This document shows, piece by piece, positions 18,602-27,684 of a stretch of 64,000 bases of DNA. This DNA comes from Halopseudomonas oceani (GTDB lineage: Bacteria > Pseudomonadota > Gammaproteobacteria > Pseudomonadales > Pseudomonadaceae): NCBI RefSeq assembly GCF_002903165.1, contig NZ_PPSK01000004.1, forward strand, positions 267,483-331,482, in the 5' to 3' direction. The notes under the pieces are model-generated. The model did no database searches, was not told the DNA's origin, and saw only the letters and a program-made list of their open reading frames with translations. How positions within the stretch are numbered: the first letter of the stretch is position 1; every line of letters begins with the position of its first letter. Made by a program: the position numbers and the translations under genes.

Positions 18602-18648
18602 CGAACCAGTGCGGTGCAGTCCACTGCCACAGCGTCCGCAATGGTGCA
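18602..18648 (-). promoter_or_regulatory. Two NtrC-like enhancer sites upstream of the nirB promoter
   Basis: TGCACCGCACTGGTTCG (18602-18618) fits TGCACC-N5-GGTGCA at 10 of 12 positions. A second copy starting TGCACC (18632-18648) has a good left half only. Their centres are 30 bp apart, about three helical turns, near -134 and -164 relative to the predicted start. Such tandem placement is typical of NtrC. They could also affect the divergent SGNH gene. Confidence 0.65.
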
Positions 18649-18804
18649 CTCAACGCTCCTCTCTTCTCGCCCGTTTGGGTGCTTGTTCAGCGCACAGCGG
18701 TGCCTAACATGCACGAGGCACAACAACAAAATGTCTCCTTTTGTTTCAATACGGAATTACGCCTTACTGGAGACGGCTCAGCACAACAACAAGAAGGAAC
18801 GTAC

Positions 18805-19470
18805 ATGCACACTCTGTTCAAACGCGGCCTGGCCGCACTCGCCCTTAGCGCCCTGTTCAACATTCCCGCAATGGCCAGCAATCCCGGCATCAGCCAACCG
18901 GACACTATGATTCTCGGCGATTCGATCTTTGCCCTGTCTGGAGACATTCACGAGAACCTGGAAGCCGAGCTGGACGAAAACATCGATACCTACGCCCGCT
19001 CCGGCTGCCAGCTGACCGGCGGTAACATCCTCTGTTCACGCCTCTACTCGGTTGAAAACCAGTATGCGCGGGCCGACAAGAGTGGCATTCGCACGGTGAT
19101 CTTCAACGGCGGCGGTAACGACATTCAGCTCAACAGCTGCCGTCCCTCGCTGAGCGCCTGCATGCCGTTGCTCAACGATCTGGAAAACCGCATCGCTGCG
19201 CTGGTGCAGAAGATGCGTAATGACGGCATCGAAGAGATCATCTTTCTGGGGTACTACAACGCCGTTGGCAGTGCCGAAGACCTGCACGATATCAACAACT
19301 ACAGCATGAACTACAAAGCCGCCGCCTACCCCGGCATGGGCGTGAAATTTGTTGATGTACGCGCTGACTTTGCCGGCCGCGAGGCGTATTACATCACCCG
19401 CGATGGCATCCACCCGACCGCTGCAGGCTCGCGCGTGCTGGCCGACAAGATCCTGCAAGCGCTGGATTGA
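18805..19470 (+). CDS. Secreted SGNH/GDSL-family hydrolase
   Basis: A 221-aa exported hydrolase. Residues 1-24 form a Sec signal peptide (MHTLFKRGLAALALSALF...PAMAS). SGNH blocks are clear: LGDSIF with nucleophile Ser40, GGGND with Asn105, and TRDGIHP with Asp200 and His203. The Gly of block II is likely in the 70s (TGGNILCS). Paired cysteines suggest periplasmic disulfides. The start at 18805 is set by AGAAGGAAC just upstream; the frame is open further 5', but that stretch overlaps the nirB enhancer region. Substrate could be a lipid, ester or acetylated glycan. Confidence 0.85.
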   Translation: MHTLFKRGLAALALSALFNIPAMASNPGISQPDTMILGDSIFALSGDIHENLEAELDENIDTYARSGCQLTGGNILCSRLYSVENQYARADKSGIRTVIFNGGGNDIQLNSCRPSLSACMPLLNDLENRIAALVQKMRNDGIEEIIFLGYYNAVGSAEDLHDINNYSMNYKAAAYPGMGVKFVDVRADFAGREAYYITRDGIHPTAAGSRVLADKILQALD

Positions 19471-19493
19471 TGTTTCGGGAGGGCCGGGGCGCC

Positions 19494-19573
19494 GGACACG
19501 ACCTGTCGTGTTCCTACTGCGCCTGGGTCTCCTTTCAAACGCGGACACGGCATGCCGTGTCCGCTTGAGACCC
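19494..19573. repeat. Pair of REP-like palindromes
   Basis: GGACACGAC-ct-GTCGTGTTCC (19494-19513) is followed by a perfect 24-bp palindrome at 19541-19564 (half-site GCGGACACGGCA). That palindrome is flanked by the further pairing arms GGGTCTC (19525-19531) and GAGACCC (19567-19573). Both share GGACACG. The element fills the gap between the SGNH and ABC genes. It could be a REPIN-like repeat or a factor-independent mRNA 3' end without U-tract. Confidence 0.55.
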
Positions 19574-19631
19574 GCCGCCTTGGCGCTCATAATGCTCGGC
19601 CCGCCCTCCTTGTTAATCTGCAGGCCTTCGC

Positions 19632-21485
19632 ATGTTCCGCTGGTTCGAAAACCGTCTTGATCCGTTTCCCCTTGAAGAGCTGAGCGAGCCCCCGCGCAAG
19701 CTGCTGCCTTTCTGCCTGCACTTCACCCGCGGCGCCTGGCCCTACATCATCATCGCCTCGGTCCTGATGGCCGGTATCGCCATCACCGAAGTGTGGCTGT
19801 TCGGTTTTCTCGGCAATATCGTTGACTGGCTGTCGGCGCAGACACGCGAAACCTTTCTGCAGAACGAGGGCTGGAAGCTGGCCGGCATGGCGTTCATTGT
19901 GCTGGTCGCACTGCCGACGCTGATCTTCTTCAACAGCCTGACCACCCATCAAACGCTGATGGGTAACTACCCGATGCGCATTCGCTGGCTGGTGCACCGC
20001 TACCTGCTCAAACAATCGATGGCGTTCTATCAGGATGAGTTCGCCGGCCGAATTGCCACCAAGCTGATGCAAACAGCACTGGCCGTGCGTGAGTGCGTGA
20101 TCAAGCTGATCGATGTCCTGAATTACATCGCCGTCTACTTCATCGGCACGCTGGTACTGGTCGGCATGGCCGACTGGCGTCTGACCCTGCCGATGCTGGC
20201 CTGGCTGGCCGGCTACATCCTGTTGATGCGCCACTACATTCCGATATTGGGTCAGGTCGCCAGCGTACAGGCCGACGCCCGCTCGGTAATGACCGGGCGG
20301 ATTGTCGACAGCTACACTAATATTCAGACCGTCAAGCTGTTCTCCCACGCCCGGCGCGAGTCCGATTATGCGCGCGAGGGCATGAACGAATTCATGGTCA
20401 CCGTGTACAAGCAGATGCGGCTGGTCACGACCCTCTACACCCTGCTGTACATCCTCAACGCGCTGTTGCTGCTGGGTGTGGCCGGAACGGCACTGTGGCT
20501 ATGGGTGCAGGGCACCATCAGCGTCGGCGCTGTCGCTGTCGCGGTGGGCTTGGTACTGCGTCTATGGGGCATGTCGCAGTGGATCATGTGGGAGTTATCG
20601 GCGCTGTTCGAAAACATCGGCACCGTGCAGGACGGCATCAACTCGATTTCGCGGCCCCAGGTGGTCAACGACCTATCGGCTGCCCAGCCGCTGCGCGTAA
20701 CGCAGGGTGACATCCGCTTTGAGGCCGTGGAGTTTCACTACGGCAAGGGTGGCGGCGTGATGGATCACCTCAACCTGCATATCCGACCCGGCGAGAAGAT
20801 CGGCCTGGTCGGCCGCTCCGGTGCCGGTAAATCGACCCTGGTCAACCTGCTGCTGCGCTTCTATGACGTTGAGGCCGGGCGCATCATGATCGATGGTCAG
20901 AACATCGCCGAGGTCCAGCAGGACAGCCTGCGTGAACACATCGGTATGGTCACCCAGGATACCTCGCTGCTGCACCGTTCGGTGCGCGACAACATCCTCT
21001 ACGGTCGCCCTGATGCGGATGAGCAAATGATGCTTAACGCCGCTCGTAACGCCGAGGCAGATCAGTTCATCGCCGGCCTGGAGGACGCCAAAGGTCGCTT
21101 CGGCTTCGACGCCCACGTCGGTGAGCGCGGCGTCAAGCTGTCCGGTGGCCAGCGCCAGCGCATCGCCATTGCCCGGGTCATGCTCAAGGATGCGCCGATC
21201 CTGATTCTCGATGAGGCTACCTCGGCGCTAGACTCGGACGTCGAAGCGGCCATCCAGGAAAACCTGAACCGGCTGATGGACGGCAAGACCGTCATCGCCA
21301 TCGCCCACCGCCTGTCGACCATCGCGCAGATGGATCGGCTGGTGGTCATGGAGCAGGGCAAGATCATCGAGCAGGGCTCCCACGCCGAGCTGATCGCTCA
21401 CGACGGTGTCTACGCCCGCCTCTGGGCACGGCAGTCTGGTGGGTTTATTGGTGAGGAGCTGGAGGAAGCTAGCGAGCCGGTCTAA
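19632..21485 (+). CDS. ABC exporter half-transporter (fused permease and ATPase)
   Basis: A 617-aa type IV ABC half-transporter working as a dimer. Six membrane helices occupy about residues 35-330. The nucleotide-binding domain holds Walker A GLVGRSGAGKSTL (about 391-403), the Q-loop MVTQDTSLLH, signature LSGGQRQRIAIAR, Walker B PILILDEATSALD and the H-loop IAIAHRLST. It resembles MsbA-like and Pseudomonas ATP-binding/permease fusions beginning MFRxFE. The substrate is unknown; lipid, peptide or drug are possible. It appears monocistronic, with a REP-like element upstream. Confidence 0.9.
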   Translation: MFRWFENRLDPFPLEELSEPPRKLLPFCLHFTRGAWPYIIIASVLMAGIAITEVWLFGFLGNIVDWLSAQTRETFLQNEGWKLAGMAFIVLVALPTLIFFNSLTTHQTLMGNYPMRIRWLVHRYLLKQSMAFYQDEFAGRIATKLMQTALAVRECVIKLIDVLNYIAVYFIGTLVLVGMADWRLTLPMLAWLAGYILLMRHYIPILGQVASVQADARSVMTGRIVDSYTNIQTVKLFSHARRESDYAREGMNEFMVTVYKQMRLVTTLYTLLYILNALLLLGVAGTALWLWVQGTISVGAVAVAVGLVLRLWGMSQWIMWELSALFENIGTVQDGINSISRPQVVNDLSAAQPLRVTQGDIRFEAVEFHYGKGGGVMDHLNLHIRPGEKIGLVGRSGAGKSTLVNLLLRFYDVEAGRIMIDGQNIAEVQQDSLREHIGMVTQDTSLLHRSVRDNILYGRPDADEQMMLNAARNAEADQFIAGLEDAKGRFGFDAHVGERGVKLSGGQRQRIAIARVMLKDAPILILDEATSALDSDVEAAIQENLNRLMDGKTVIAIAHRLSTIAQMDRLVVMEQGKIIEQGSHAELIAHDGVYARLWARQSGGFIGEELEEASEPV

Positions 21486-21633
21486 CCGCCGTTTGATTAA
21501 AAACAGTCCGTCTGAAGTCCGCTCACCGCTTCAGAGCTTGCTTATCCGCCGTCATCAAACCAGTTGATGCCGCCCGCACGGGCGGCAATCTGGGTCTAGA
21601 ATCGGAGCAAAACAACAACAAGGAAGATCGCAG

Positions 21634-23250
21634 ATGACGTTTCCCATGCGGGCACTTGCCCTCGCCGGGCTGTTCAGCTTGGCTCCCCTGGCCCTCGCCA
21701 CCAGTTATTCCAACCCTGAAGTTATCGTCGCCTCCTCGCCGTTCAAGGGCGTTCACGGCCTAGCCGTCGACAAGCAGGGACGCCTGCTCGCCGGCAGCGT
21801 GGTTGGTAACAGCATCTACCAGGTAGACATCGACAACGGCAGCGTCAGTACCCTGATCGGTCCAGACGACGGCCAGGCCGACGACATAGCCATTGGCCCG
21901 AACGGTGAAATGGCCTGGACCGGCTTCTACTCCGGCCGCGTGCTGTATAGGGAAAACGATGACGCCCCGATTCAGGTGCTGGCGACCGATCTGCCCGGCA
22001 TCAACTCACTGGACTTCAACGATAAAACCGGTGCGCTCTATGCCAGCCAGGTATTTCTCGGCGATGCGCTTTGGGAGATCGACCGCAACGGCCAGCAACC
22101 GCCACGGCTGATCGCCAAGGAAATGGGCGGCTTCAACGGCTTTGAGGTCGGTGCCGATGGCTGGCTGTATGGCCCGCTCTGGTTCAAGGGGCAGGTGGTG
22201 CGCATCAACCCCGCCGATGGCGAAATCAAGGTCATCTCCAGCGAGTTCAAGACGCCGGCTGCCGCCAACTTCGATTCCAAGGGGAACCTTTACGCCATCG
22301 ACACCTTCAGCGGCCAACTCAAGCTCATTGATCAGAGCAACGGGCAAGCCCGAGTCGTCGCCCAGCTGGACAGCGCTTTGGACAATCTGGCACTGGACGC
22401 GCAGGACAACATCTACGTCTCCAATATGGCCAACAACCGCATCACCCGGGTCAACCCGCAGACCGGCGAAGCCCGGCAGATTGTCGGCGGCGAGCTGGCC
22501 GTCCCGGCGGGGCTGACTCTGAGTGAAGACGGCAAGACCCTGTATATCGCAGACGTCTTCTCGCTACGCGCCGTCGACACCGCCAGCGGCAAGGTGACTG
22601 ACCTGCGCCGCGCCCACGGTTCAGACGCCGAGTACCCAATCAACGTCGGCCTCGGCCGTGAGCGGCTGCTGGTTACCAGCTTCTCGACCGGTACCCTGCA
22701 ACTGATCAGCCGCAGCGACAACAGCACGCTGGCGATGGTGCATCATCTCAACGCCCCGTCGGCGGCCGTTGAGCTGGATGACGGCAGCATCCTGGTCAGC
22801 GAGATGGGAACCGGCAAGCTGCTGCGCCTCTCTGGCACGGACCTGAGCGATCGCAACGACGTCCTGACCGGCCTGCAGGGGCCTGTACAAATGATTCGCG
22901 CCGGCGACGGCATGGTCTACCTGACGCAAATGAGCGGCACCCTGAGCCGCTTCAATCCAGCCACTAGCGAACTGAGCAGTATTGCCGAAGGCTTGCGCCT
23001 GCCGGAAGGACTTGCCCAGCTGCCCGACGGCCGCCTGCTGGTGGCTGAGCCGAGCGCCCAGCGCCTGCTGATTATCGACCCAGAGACCGGCCAATCCGAG
23101 GTGGCGGCCGAGCACCTGCCGTTTGGCCTCAAGCCGGGCCCGGGTATGCCGCCAACCGGTATCCCCACAGCGTTGGCAGTCGATGCGGAGGGCCACGTGT
23201 ACTTCGCCTCTGACATCGACAATGGCCTCTACCGGCTCACCCCGCAATAG
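21634..23250 (+). CDS. Exported SMP-30/NHL-type beta-propeller protein
   Basis: A 538-aa protein with a signal peptide (MRALALAGLFSLAPLALA; an ATG at 21646 is an alternative start). About ten propeller blades follow with repeated motifs such as GVHGLAVDKQGRLLAGS, DDIAIGPNGEMAWT, DNLALDAQDNIYVSN, PAGLTLSEDGKTLYIAD and GIPTALAVDAEGHVYFAS. This places it with SMP-30/gluconolactonase/strictosidine-synthase-like or NHL repeats. A lactonase or binding role is possible; catalytic metal ligands cannot be assigned with confidence. A hairpin at 23256 follows. Confidence 0.8.
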   Translation: MTFPMRALALAGLFSLAPLALATSYSNPEVIVASSPFKGVHGLAVDKQGRLLAGSVVGNSIYQVDIDNGSVSTLIGPDDGQADDIAIGPNGEMAWTGFYSGRVLYRENDDAPIQVLATDLPGINSLDFNDKTGALYASQVFLGDALWEIDRNGQQPPRLIAKEMGGFNGFEVGADGWLYGPLWFKGQVVRINPADGEIKVISSEFKTPAAANFDSKGNLYAIDTFSGQLKLIDQSNGQARVVAQLDSALDNLALDAQDNIYVSNMANNRITRVNPQTGEARQIVGGELAVPAGLTLSEDGKTLYIADVFSLRAVDTASGKVTDLRRAHGSDAEYPINVGLGRERLLVTSFSTGTLQLISRSDNSTLAMVHHLNAPSAAVELDDGSILVSEMGTGKLLRLSGTDLSDRNDVLTGLQGPVQMIRAGDGMVYLTQMSGTLSRFNPATSELSSIAEGLRLPEGLAQLPDGRLLVAEPSAQRLLIIDPETGQSEVAAEHLPFGLKPGPGMPPTGIPTALAVDAEGHVYFASDIDNGLYRLTPQ

Positions 23251-23255
23251 CCGCT

Positions 23256-23286
23256 GCGGGTCGGTTCTGCCCTTGAGCCGACCCGC
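23256..23286 (+). terminator. Hairpin after the beta-propeller gene
   Basis: GCGGGTCGG pairs perfectly with CCGACCCGC across a 13-nt loop immediately after the stop. There is no U-tract, so it may stabilise the transcript end or be a weak terminator. Confidence 0.4.
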
Positions 23287-23397
23287 ACCAACAACCCAAA
23301 CGAGCCAGTTCCTGTTTGATGCAATGGAATTTTCTATCGCATCTTGTGGTCATTCGATTAGTGCATATTGAAATGGCTGCAAACAGGAGACATCCCG

Positions 23398-23922
23398 ATG
23401 CCTTCAACGATCAAGACGCTGTTCGTATCAACCCTTATCACCGCCGCCGCAACCACAACACCGGCCGCGCTGGCTGACACCCCCCGTAATCTCGGCTGGA
23501 TCGAGCAGGGGGTGATCGAACCGGCAGACATGACCGTCAAGTTCAAACTCGACACCGGCGCCCTCACCTCGTCCATGCACGCCGAAGACATCGAACGCTT
23601 CGAGCGCGATGGTGAGCAGTGGGTTCGCTTCAAGGTGGCGCTGGAAGACGTGAAGTCGGAGGACGTCGTCAGTGAAATCTTCGAACGTCCGCTGGAGCGG
23701 GACCTGCGCGTTCGCGGCGCCGGCGGCTCGGAAGAACGCCCGGTGGTGCGGATGGATGTCTGCATCGCCGGCGAGCGATTGAATGAAGAGTTTTCGCTGC
23801 GCGACCGCAGCAACATGCACTATCCGGTGCTGCTCGGCCGTCGCACACTGGACCGTCTGGGTAACGTCGACAGCTCACGCACGTTTACCGCCGAACCCAA
23901 TTGCGTCTCCAGCAACGCCTGA
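23398..23922 (+). CDS. RimB/retropepsin-like aspartic protease (PF05618 family), exported
   Basis: A 174-aa protein beginning at an ATG with CAGGAGA 8 nt upstream. The signal peptide (residues 1-24, ending AALA) is followed by LGWIEQGVIEP and the catalytic-type motif FKLDTGALTSSMHA. After the central sheet comes PVLLGRRTLDRLGNVD, the second conserved block. The family was once called ATP-dependent zinc protease and is now seen as retropepsin-like. It functions as a single-domain dimer; the presence of a signal peptide here implies a periplasmic role. Confidence 0.85.
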   Translation: MPSTIKTLFVSTLITAAATTTPAALADTPRNLGWIEQGVIEPADMTVKFKLDTGALTSSMHAEDIERFERDGEQWVRFKVALEDVKSEDVVSEIFERPLERDLRVRGAGGSEERPVVRMDVCIAGERLNEEFSLRDRSNMHYPVLLGRRTLDRLGNVDSSRTFTAEPNCVSSNA

Positions 23923-23939
23923 CCGAAAAGCAGCGGGCC

Positions 23940-25364
23940 TCACTCCGAGGCCTGCTGTTCTCCTCGCATCGCAACAATTTCATCGGCCATCCGCTCCAGC
24001 CCGGCGTAGAGTTCGGCATCGGCTCGGGTGATATTAATCCGCAGACAGTCACGATACTTACCTGAGGCCGAAAACAGCACACCGGGTGCAACCTGAACGC
24101 CGCGCAGACGCAACCTTTCGTTCAAGCGCACGCAATCCAACCCCTTCAGCTCTATCCACAACACGAAGCCGCCTTGCGGGCGGCTGACGGCACAGTCAGC
24201 CGGCAACAGTGCATGAATCCAGCCCAGAATCCGGTCAAGGTTGCGCTGGTAAGTGCGTACGACCTGGCGCAGATGGCGTTCGTAATAGCCTTGTTCGACA
24301 AACTCGGCGACGGCCAGCTGCGGCACCGTGGCCGTTGCCCCCGTCGAGACATATTTCATGTGCAGGGCCTGGTCCCGGTGGCGACCGGGGGCAATCCAGC
24401 CCAGTCGCAACGACGGTATCAGGGTCTTTGAGAAGCCGCTGCAGAGCAGCACTCGGCCATCGTCATCCCACGACTTGATCGTTCTCGGCCGCGGCGCAGT
24501 ATAGGCCAGGTCACCGTAGACATCGTCTTCAACGATGGCCACATCAAAGCGCTGAGCCAATGCCACCAACGCCCGCTTGCGGGCATCAGGCATGGTGTAG
24601 CCGAGCGGATTGTTGTGCGTAGGTGTCACCTGGATCGCCTTGATTGGCCACTGCTCGAGCGCCAGTTCAAGCGCCTCCAGGCTGATACCGGTTTGCGGGT
24701 CGGTCGGCAACTCCAGCGCTTTGAGTCCGCATGCCTTAAGCGTCTGCATACTGCCGTAGAAGCTGGGGGAGTCAACGGCAACTACATCACCGGGCCTGGT
24801 GAGCGTGCGGATGGCTATCGACAGGGCCTCCTGGCAGCCAGAGGTGATCACGATGTCATCCTCGTGCAGCACCGTGCCCGAAGCGCCAGCCAAGCGGGCC
24901 AGCTGCCGGCGCAACAGCGGACTGCCCAGCAGCGAGTCGTAATTGTCCTGCTCGGAGCTGGGCCGCTGGTACAGTCGTGACAGCCCCCTGCGCAGGGCCT
25001 TGAGCGTGTCAGCGGTCGTATCCGGCGAGCCGCCACCGAGCAGCAGGCAACCCTGCTCCTGCGCCTCATTGACCAGGGCCAGCACCTGATCCCACTGCGA
25101 TACTTCCAGCGGCTGCTGCGCCGGGCGGCTCACTGCCGGTAGCGTACCGGGGCGGTTGCGCGCCAACGCAAAATACCCAGATTTTGGACGAGCAGCTACC
25201 CACCCCGCCGCCTCAAGCTCCGCGTAGGCGGTCTGTACTGTCGATACACTGACCGCAAACTCCGTACACAGATCACGAATCGACGGCAGACGGTCACCCG
25301 GCTGATAAAACCCGTGCTCAAGCCGCCGACGCAGCGCTTGGGCAACCTGTTCATAGCGCTTCAC
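23940..25364 (-). CDS. MocR-type regulator (GntR winged helix + aminotransferase-like domain)
   Basis: A 474-aa MocR protein. The GntR winged helix is at residues 1-70 (VAQALRRRLEHGFYQPGDRLPSIRDLCTEFAVSVSTVQTAY). The aminotransferase domain carries the PLP-Lys motif LCSGFSKTLIPSLRLGWIAPG. The GTG start at 25364 is chosen because GGAGGGG lies 5 nt upstream; the longer frame would prepend a hydrophobic stretch foreign to the family. It is divergent from a DUF1127 gene, and repeated ATCTGTAT-type sites occupy the gap. Confidence 0.87.
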   Translation of the reverse strand: MKRYEQVAQALRRRLEHGFYQPGDRLPSIRDLCTEFAVSVSTVQTAYAELEAAGWVAARPKSGYFALARNRPGTLPAVSRPAQQPLEVSQWDQVLALVNEAQEQGCLLLGGGSPDTTADTLKALRRGLSRLYQRPSSEQDNYDSLLGSPLLRRQLARLAGASGTVLHEDDIVITSGCQEALSIAIRTLTRPGDVVAVDSPSFYGSMQTLKACGLKALELPTDPQTGISLEALELALEQWPIKAIQVTPTHNNPLGYTMPDARKRALVALAQRFDVAIVEDDVYGDLAYTAPRPRTIKSWDDDGRVLLCSGFSKTLIPSLRLGWIAPGRHRDQALHMKYVSTGATATVPQLAVAEFVEQGYYERHLRQVVRTYQRNLDRILGWIHALLPADCAVSRPQGGFVLWIELKGLDCVRLNERLRLRGVQVAPGVLFSASGKYRDCLRINITRADAELYAGLERMADEIVAMRGEQQASE

Positions 25365-25391
25365 TACAGCCCCTCCAAAACTCGACAAAAC

Positions 25392-25479
25392 CAATACAGA
25401 TAAACTTGAAAAAGGCAATACAGCGCGCGCAGGCGCCACATCTGTATCGACAAAAAGATTAAATCTACATCTGTATCGA
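25392..25479. promoter_or_regulatory. Operator cluster of ATCTGTAT-type repeats between mocR-type and DUF1127 genes
   Basis: ACATCTGTATCGA occurs twice as a direct repeat at 25438-25450 and 25467-25479 (29-bp period). CAATACAGAT at 25392-25401 is the same core inverted, and a partial copy CAATACAG lies at 25416-25423. Multiple half-sites in direct orientation are typical of MocR operators. Confidence 0.6.
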
Positions 25480-25529
25480 TTTTACTGCCAGCGCCAATAT
25501 AGGTCATCGCACCTTTCGGAGAGTTGACC

Positions 25530-25739
25530 ATGACCACAGGATTGCTTCAGCAACTGCGGACTGCACTGCGCCGCCGGCGCACCTGCCGCCAGCTGTTGCG
25601 GCTGGACGATCGCATGCTGGCGGATGTCGGTCAGAGCCGCGCCGAACTCGAGCACGAGTTAACGCGCCCGCTGCTGACATTGCGACGCAACCGCAGCGCA
25701 AAATGCCGTACTGCCCCTTACCATAAACGGTTGAATTGA
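25530..25739 (+). CDS. DUF1127 (YjiS-like) small protein
   Basis: A 69-aa basic protein. The core RRTCRQLLRLDDRMLADVGQSRAELEHEL is the DUF1127 signature (R..L..L.D..L.DIG..R). The ATG at 25530 follows GGAGAG by 7 nt; an in-frame TTG 6 nt earlier is less likely. Members act in diverse roles including RNA binding and phosphate or carbon metabolism in alphaproteobacteria. Its divergence from a MocR gene suggests control by that regulator. Confidence 0.85.
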   Translation: MTTGLLQQLRTALRRRRTCRQLLRLDDRMLADVGQSRAELEHELTRPLLTLRRNRSAKCRTAPYHKRLN

Positions 25740-25775
25740 GTAGGCTCCACGCTTTCACCAAGCCGGGCCGCCGAT

Positions 25776-26591
25776 ATGCAAGACACTCCCAACTCCGATC
25801 TCAGCAGTCGCTATGAACTAGCCTGCCAACTGGCGCGTGAGGCAGCACAGCGAGGGCTTCGGCTATACCGTCAGCGCGATTTGCTGGCAGTCGAGCACAA
25901 GGGCGGCTTCAGCCAGGATGTCGTCAGTGCTGCCGACCGCGAGCTGGAAATGTTCATCCGTGCCGAACTGATGAAGGCGTTCCCCGCCGATGGGTTTGTC
26001 GGCGAGGAGACTGGCGCAGAGCGACTGGATGCGCGCTGCGTCTGGGTCATCGACCCAATCGACGGCACCGCCTGCTTCCTGCATGGCCTGCACAACTGGT
26101 GTGTCTCCATTGGCCTGCTGGTCGATGGCGTGCCCTGCATAGGGGCGGTCGCCGATCCCAACCACGACGAACTGTTCCATGGCGGTCGCGGCTTCGGCGC
26201 CTGGGTCAACGATCAACCGCTGAGGGTGAGTGAAGCGCAGGACCTGCGCGCAGGCCTACTTGGCGTCGGTACCTTCTACGCCGAGGGCAAGCAGCATTTC
26301 ATGCCGTTTCTGGGCAGACTACTGGATGCGGGCGGGATGTTCCTGCGCAACGGCTCTGGTGCGCTGATGACGGCCTATGTGGCAGCGGGACGACTACTCG
26401 GCTACTACGAGACCTGCCTGAAAAGCTGGGACTGCGTCGCCGGCCTGGCGCTGCTGGCCGAGTCCGGCGGACGCAGTAACAACTTCCTGCGCGGTGATGG
26501 GCTGCTCAACGGCAACCCCTACCTGGTCGCCTGCCCCGGTGTCTATGATCAGGTTGCCGCGATGATCGGGCCGTCGCTGGACGCAGACTAG
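25776..26591 (+). CDS. Inositol monophosphatase-family protein
   Basis: A 271-aa Mg2+-dependent phosphatase of the IMPase/CysQ/HisN superfamily. Metal ligands are visible: GEETG (Glu77/Glu78), DPIDGT (Asp93, Asp96) and SWDCVAG (Asp219). The substrate could be inositol phosphate, histidinol phosphate or PAP; a separate SuhB is normally present in pseudomonads, so this is a paralogue. It follows DUF1127 by 36 bp and may be read from the same promoter. Convergent with the diguanylate cyclase, with only 4 bp between stops. Confidence 0.87.
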   Translation: MQDTPNSDLSSRYELACQLAREAAQRGLRLYRQRDLLAVEHKGGFSQDVVSAADRELEMFIRAELMKAFPADGFVGEETGAERLDARCVWVIDPIDGTACFLHGLHNWCVSIGLLVDGVPCIGAVADPNHDELFHGGRGFGAWVNDQPLRVSEAQDLRAGLLGVGTFYAEGKQHFMPFLGRLLDAGGMFLRNGSGALMTAYVAAGRLLGYYETCLKSWDCVAGLALLAESGGRSNNFLRGDGLLNGNPYLVACPGVYDQVAAMIGPSLDAD

Positions 26592-26595
26592 ACCG

Positions 26596-27684
26596 TCAAG
26601 TGAGCAGGTCAGCCTGTGCAGGGTCAACCTCTCCCGACACCGCTTGCTCCACCCGGTTACGGCCTTGCGCCTTGCCACGATAAAGCGCCCGATCGGCACG
26701 AGCAATCGCGCTACTGAAGCTCTCCTGCTCATCCAACTGGCTGATGCCGACACACAGGGTGACCTGCAAACCAGGCTGCAGATCACTCCAGTCAAGCGCT
26801 TGTACCGCAGCACGAATGCGCTCTGCGGCTGCAACAGCCTGGATTGGGTCGGTTTCCGGCATGACCAACAGAAACTCTTCCCCGCCCCAGCGACCGACGA
26901 AATCCTGTTCTCTCCCCTGGGTATGCAGCAGCTCAGCCACCCGCTCCAGAACCCGATCACCCAACTCATGACCGTGCTGATCGTTGATCTCCTTGAAATG
27001 ATCAAGATCCATGAGCATCAGGCTCAGATTGCCGGGTTCGCGATGCTCACGGGCCAGCAACTTTTCGGTCAGCGCGACCATATGGCGACGGTTGAACAGG
27101 CCCGTCAGCGGGTCGGTGGTCGCCATGCGCGCCAGCCGGCGGTGCGCGCGGGTGACCGTTACCACGTAGTACATGGTCAGGTAGGCGAACATCAGGAAGA
27201 CGACAGTGAAATTGAAGATGTTCACGTACAGCAACGCTTTGGGCGCTATCGGTTGCAGCGGCTCTACAAACCACATCAACACATACATGCCGACGTAATA
27301 GGCCCACAGGCAGATTGCGAAAATCCAGGCGCTGCGTCGGTGCATGCTGGCAAACAACGCGGGGATGAACATCAACAGGAAGTAATGGAAGCCGCTGTCC
27401 CAGCCAATCAGCAGGGTACCCAGCGCAGCATGCACCAGTACCTCAATCCGAATCAGCATGACGGCCAGGTAGTTACGACGTCGGCGGAATGCCTGATAGG
27501 CGTAGACATACATGGCTACGCTGATGACGTTAACCCAGGCAAGAATCGGTGATCCGAGCCAGAGAAAAATCAGGAAAAAGCAAATGTCGACCGCTCCGGC
27601 CAACTGGCAACAGCGCATAGACAGATCCCAGAACTCGGGACGCTGCTCACTGCGGTGAATATCCGCCTTATTCTTATCTGGCAT
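26596..27684 (-). CDS. Membrane-bound GGDEF diguanylate cyclase
   Basis: A 362-aa protein with about six hydrophobic helices at residues 25-180 and a C-terminal GGDEF domain. The active-site motif is RWGGEEF (GGEEF near residue 266). A product-inhibition I-site RxxD (REQD) is positioned five residues before it, so it should both make c-di-GMP and be feedback regulated. The DLDHFKEINDQHGHELGD metal-binding loop is intact. No EAL domain is attached. The input signal is likely sensed in the membrane region. Confidence 0.92.
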   Translation of the reverse strand: MPDKNKADIHRSEQRPEFWDLSMRCCQLAGAVDICFFLIFLWLGSPILAWVNVISVAMYVYAYQAFRRRRNYLAVMLIRIEVLVHAALGTLLIGWDSGFHYFLLMFIPALFASMHRRSAWIFAICLWAYYVGMYVLMWFVEPLQPIAPKALLYVNIFNFTVVFLMFAYLTMYYVVTVTRAHRRLARMATTDPLTGLFNRRHMVALTEKLLAREHREPGNLSLMLMDLDHFKEINDQHGHELGDRVLERVAELLHTQGREQDFVGRWGGEEFLLVMPETDPIQAVAAAERIRAAVQALDWSDLQPGLQVTLCVGISQLDEQESFSSAIARADRALYRGKAQGRNRVEQAVSGEVDPAQADLLT

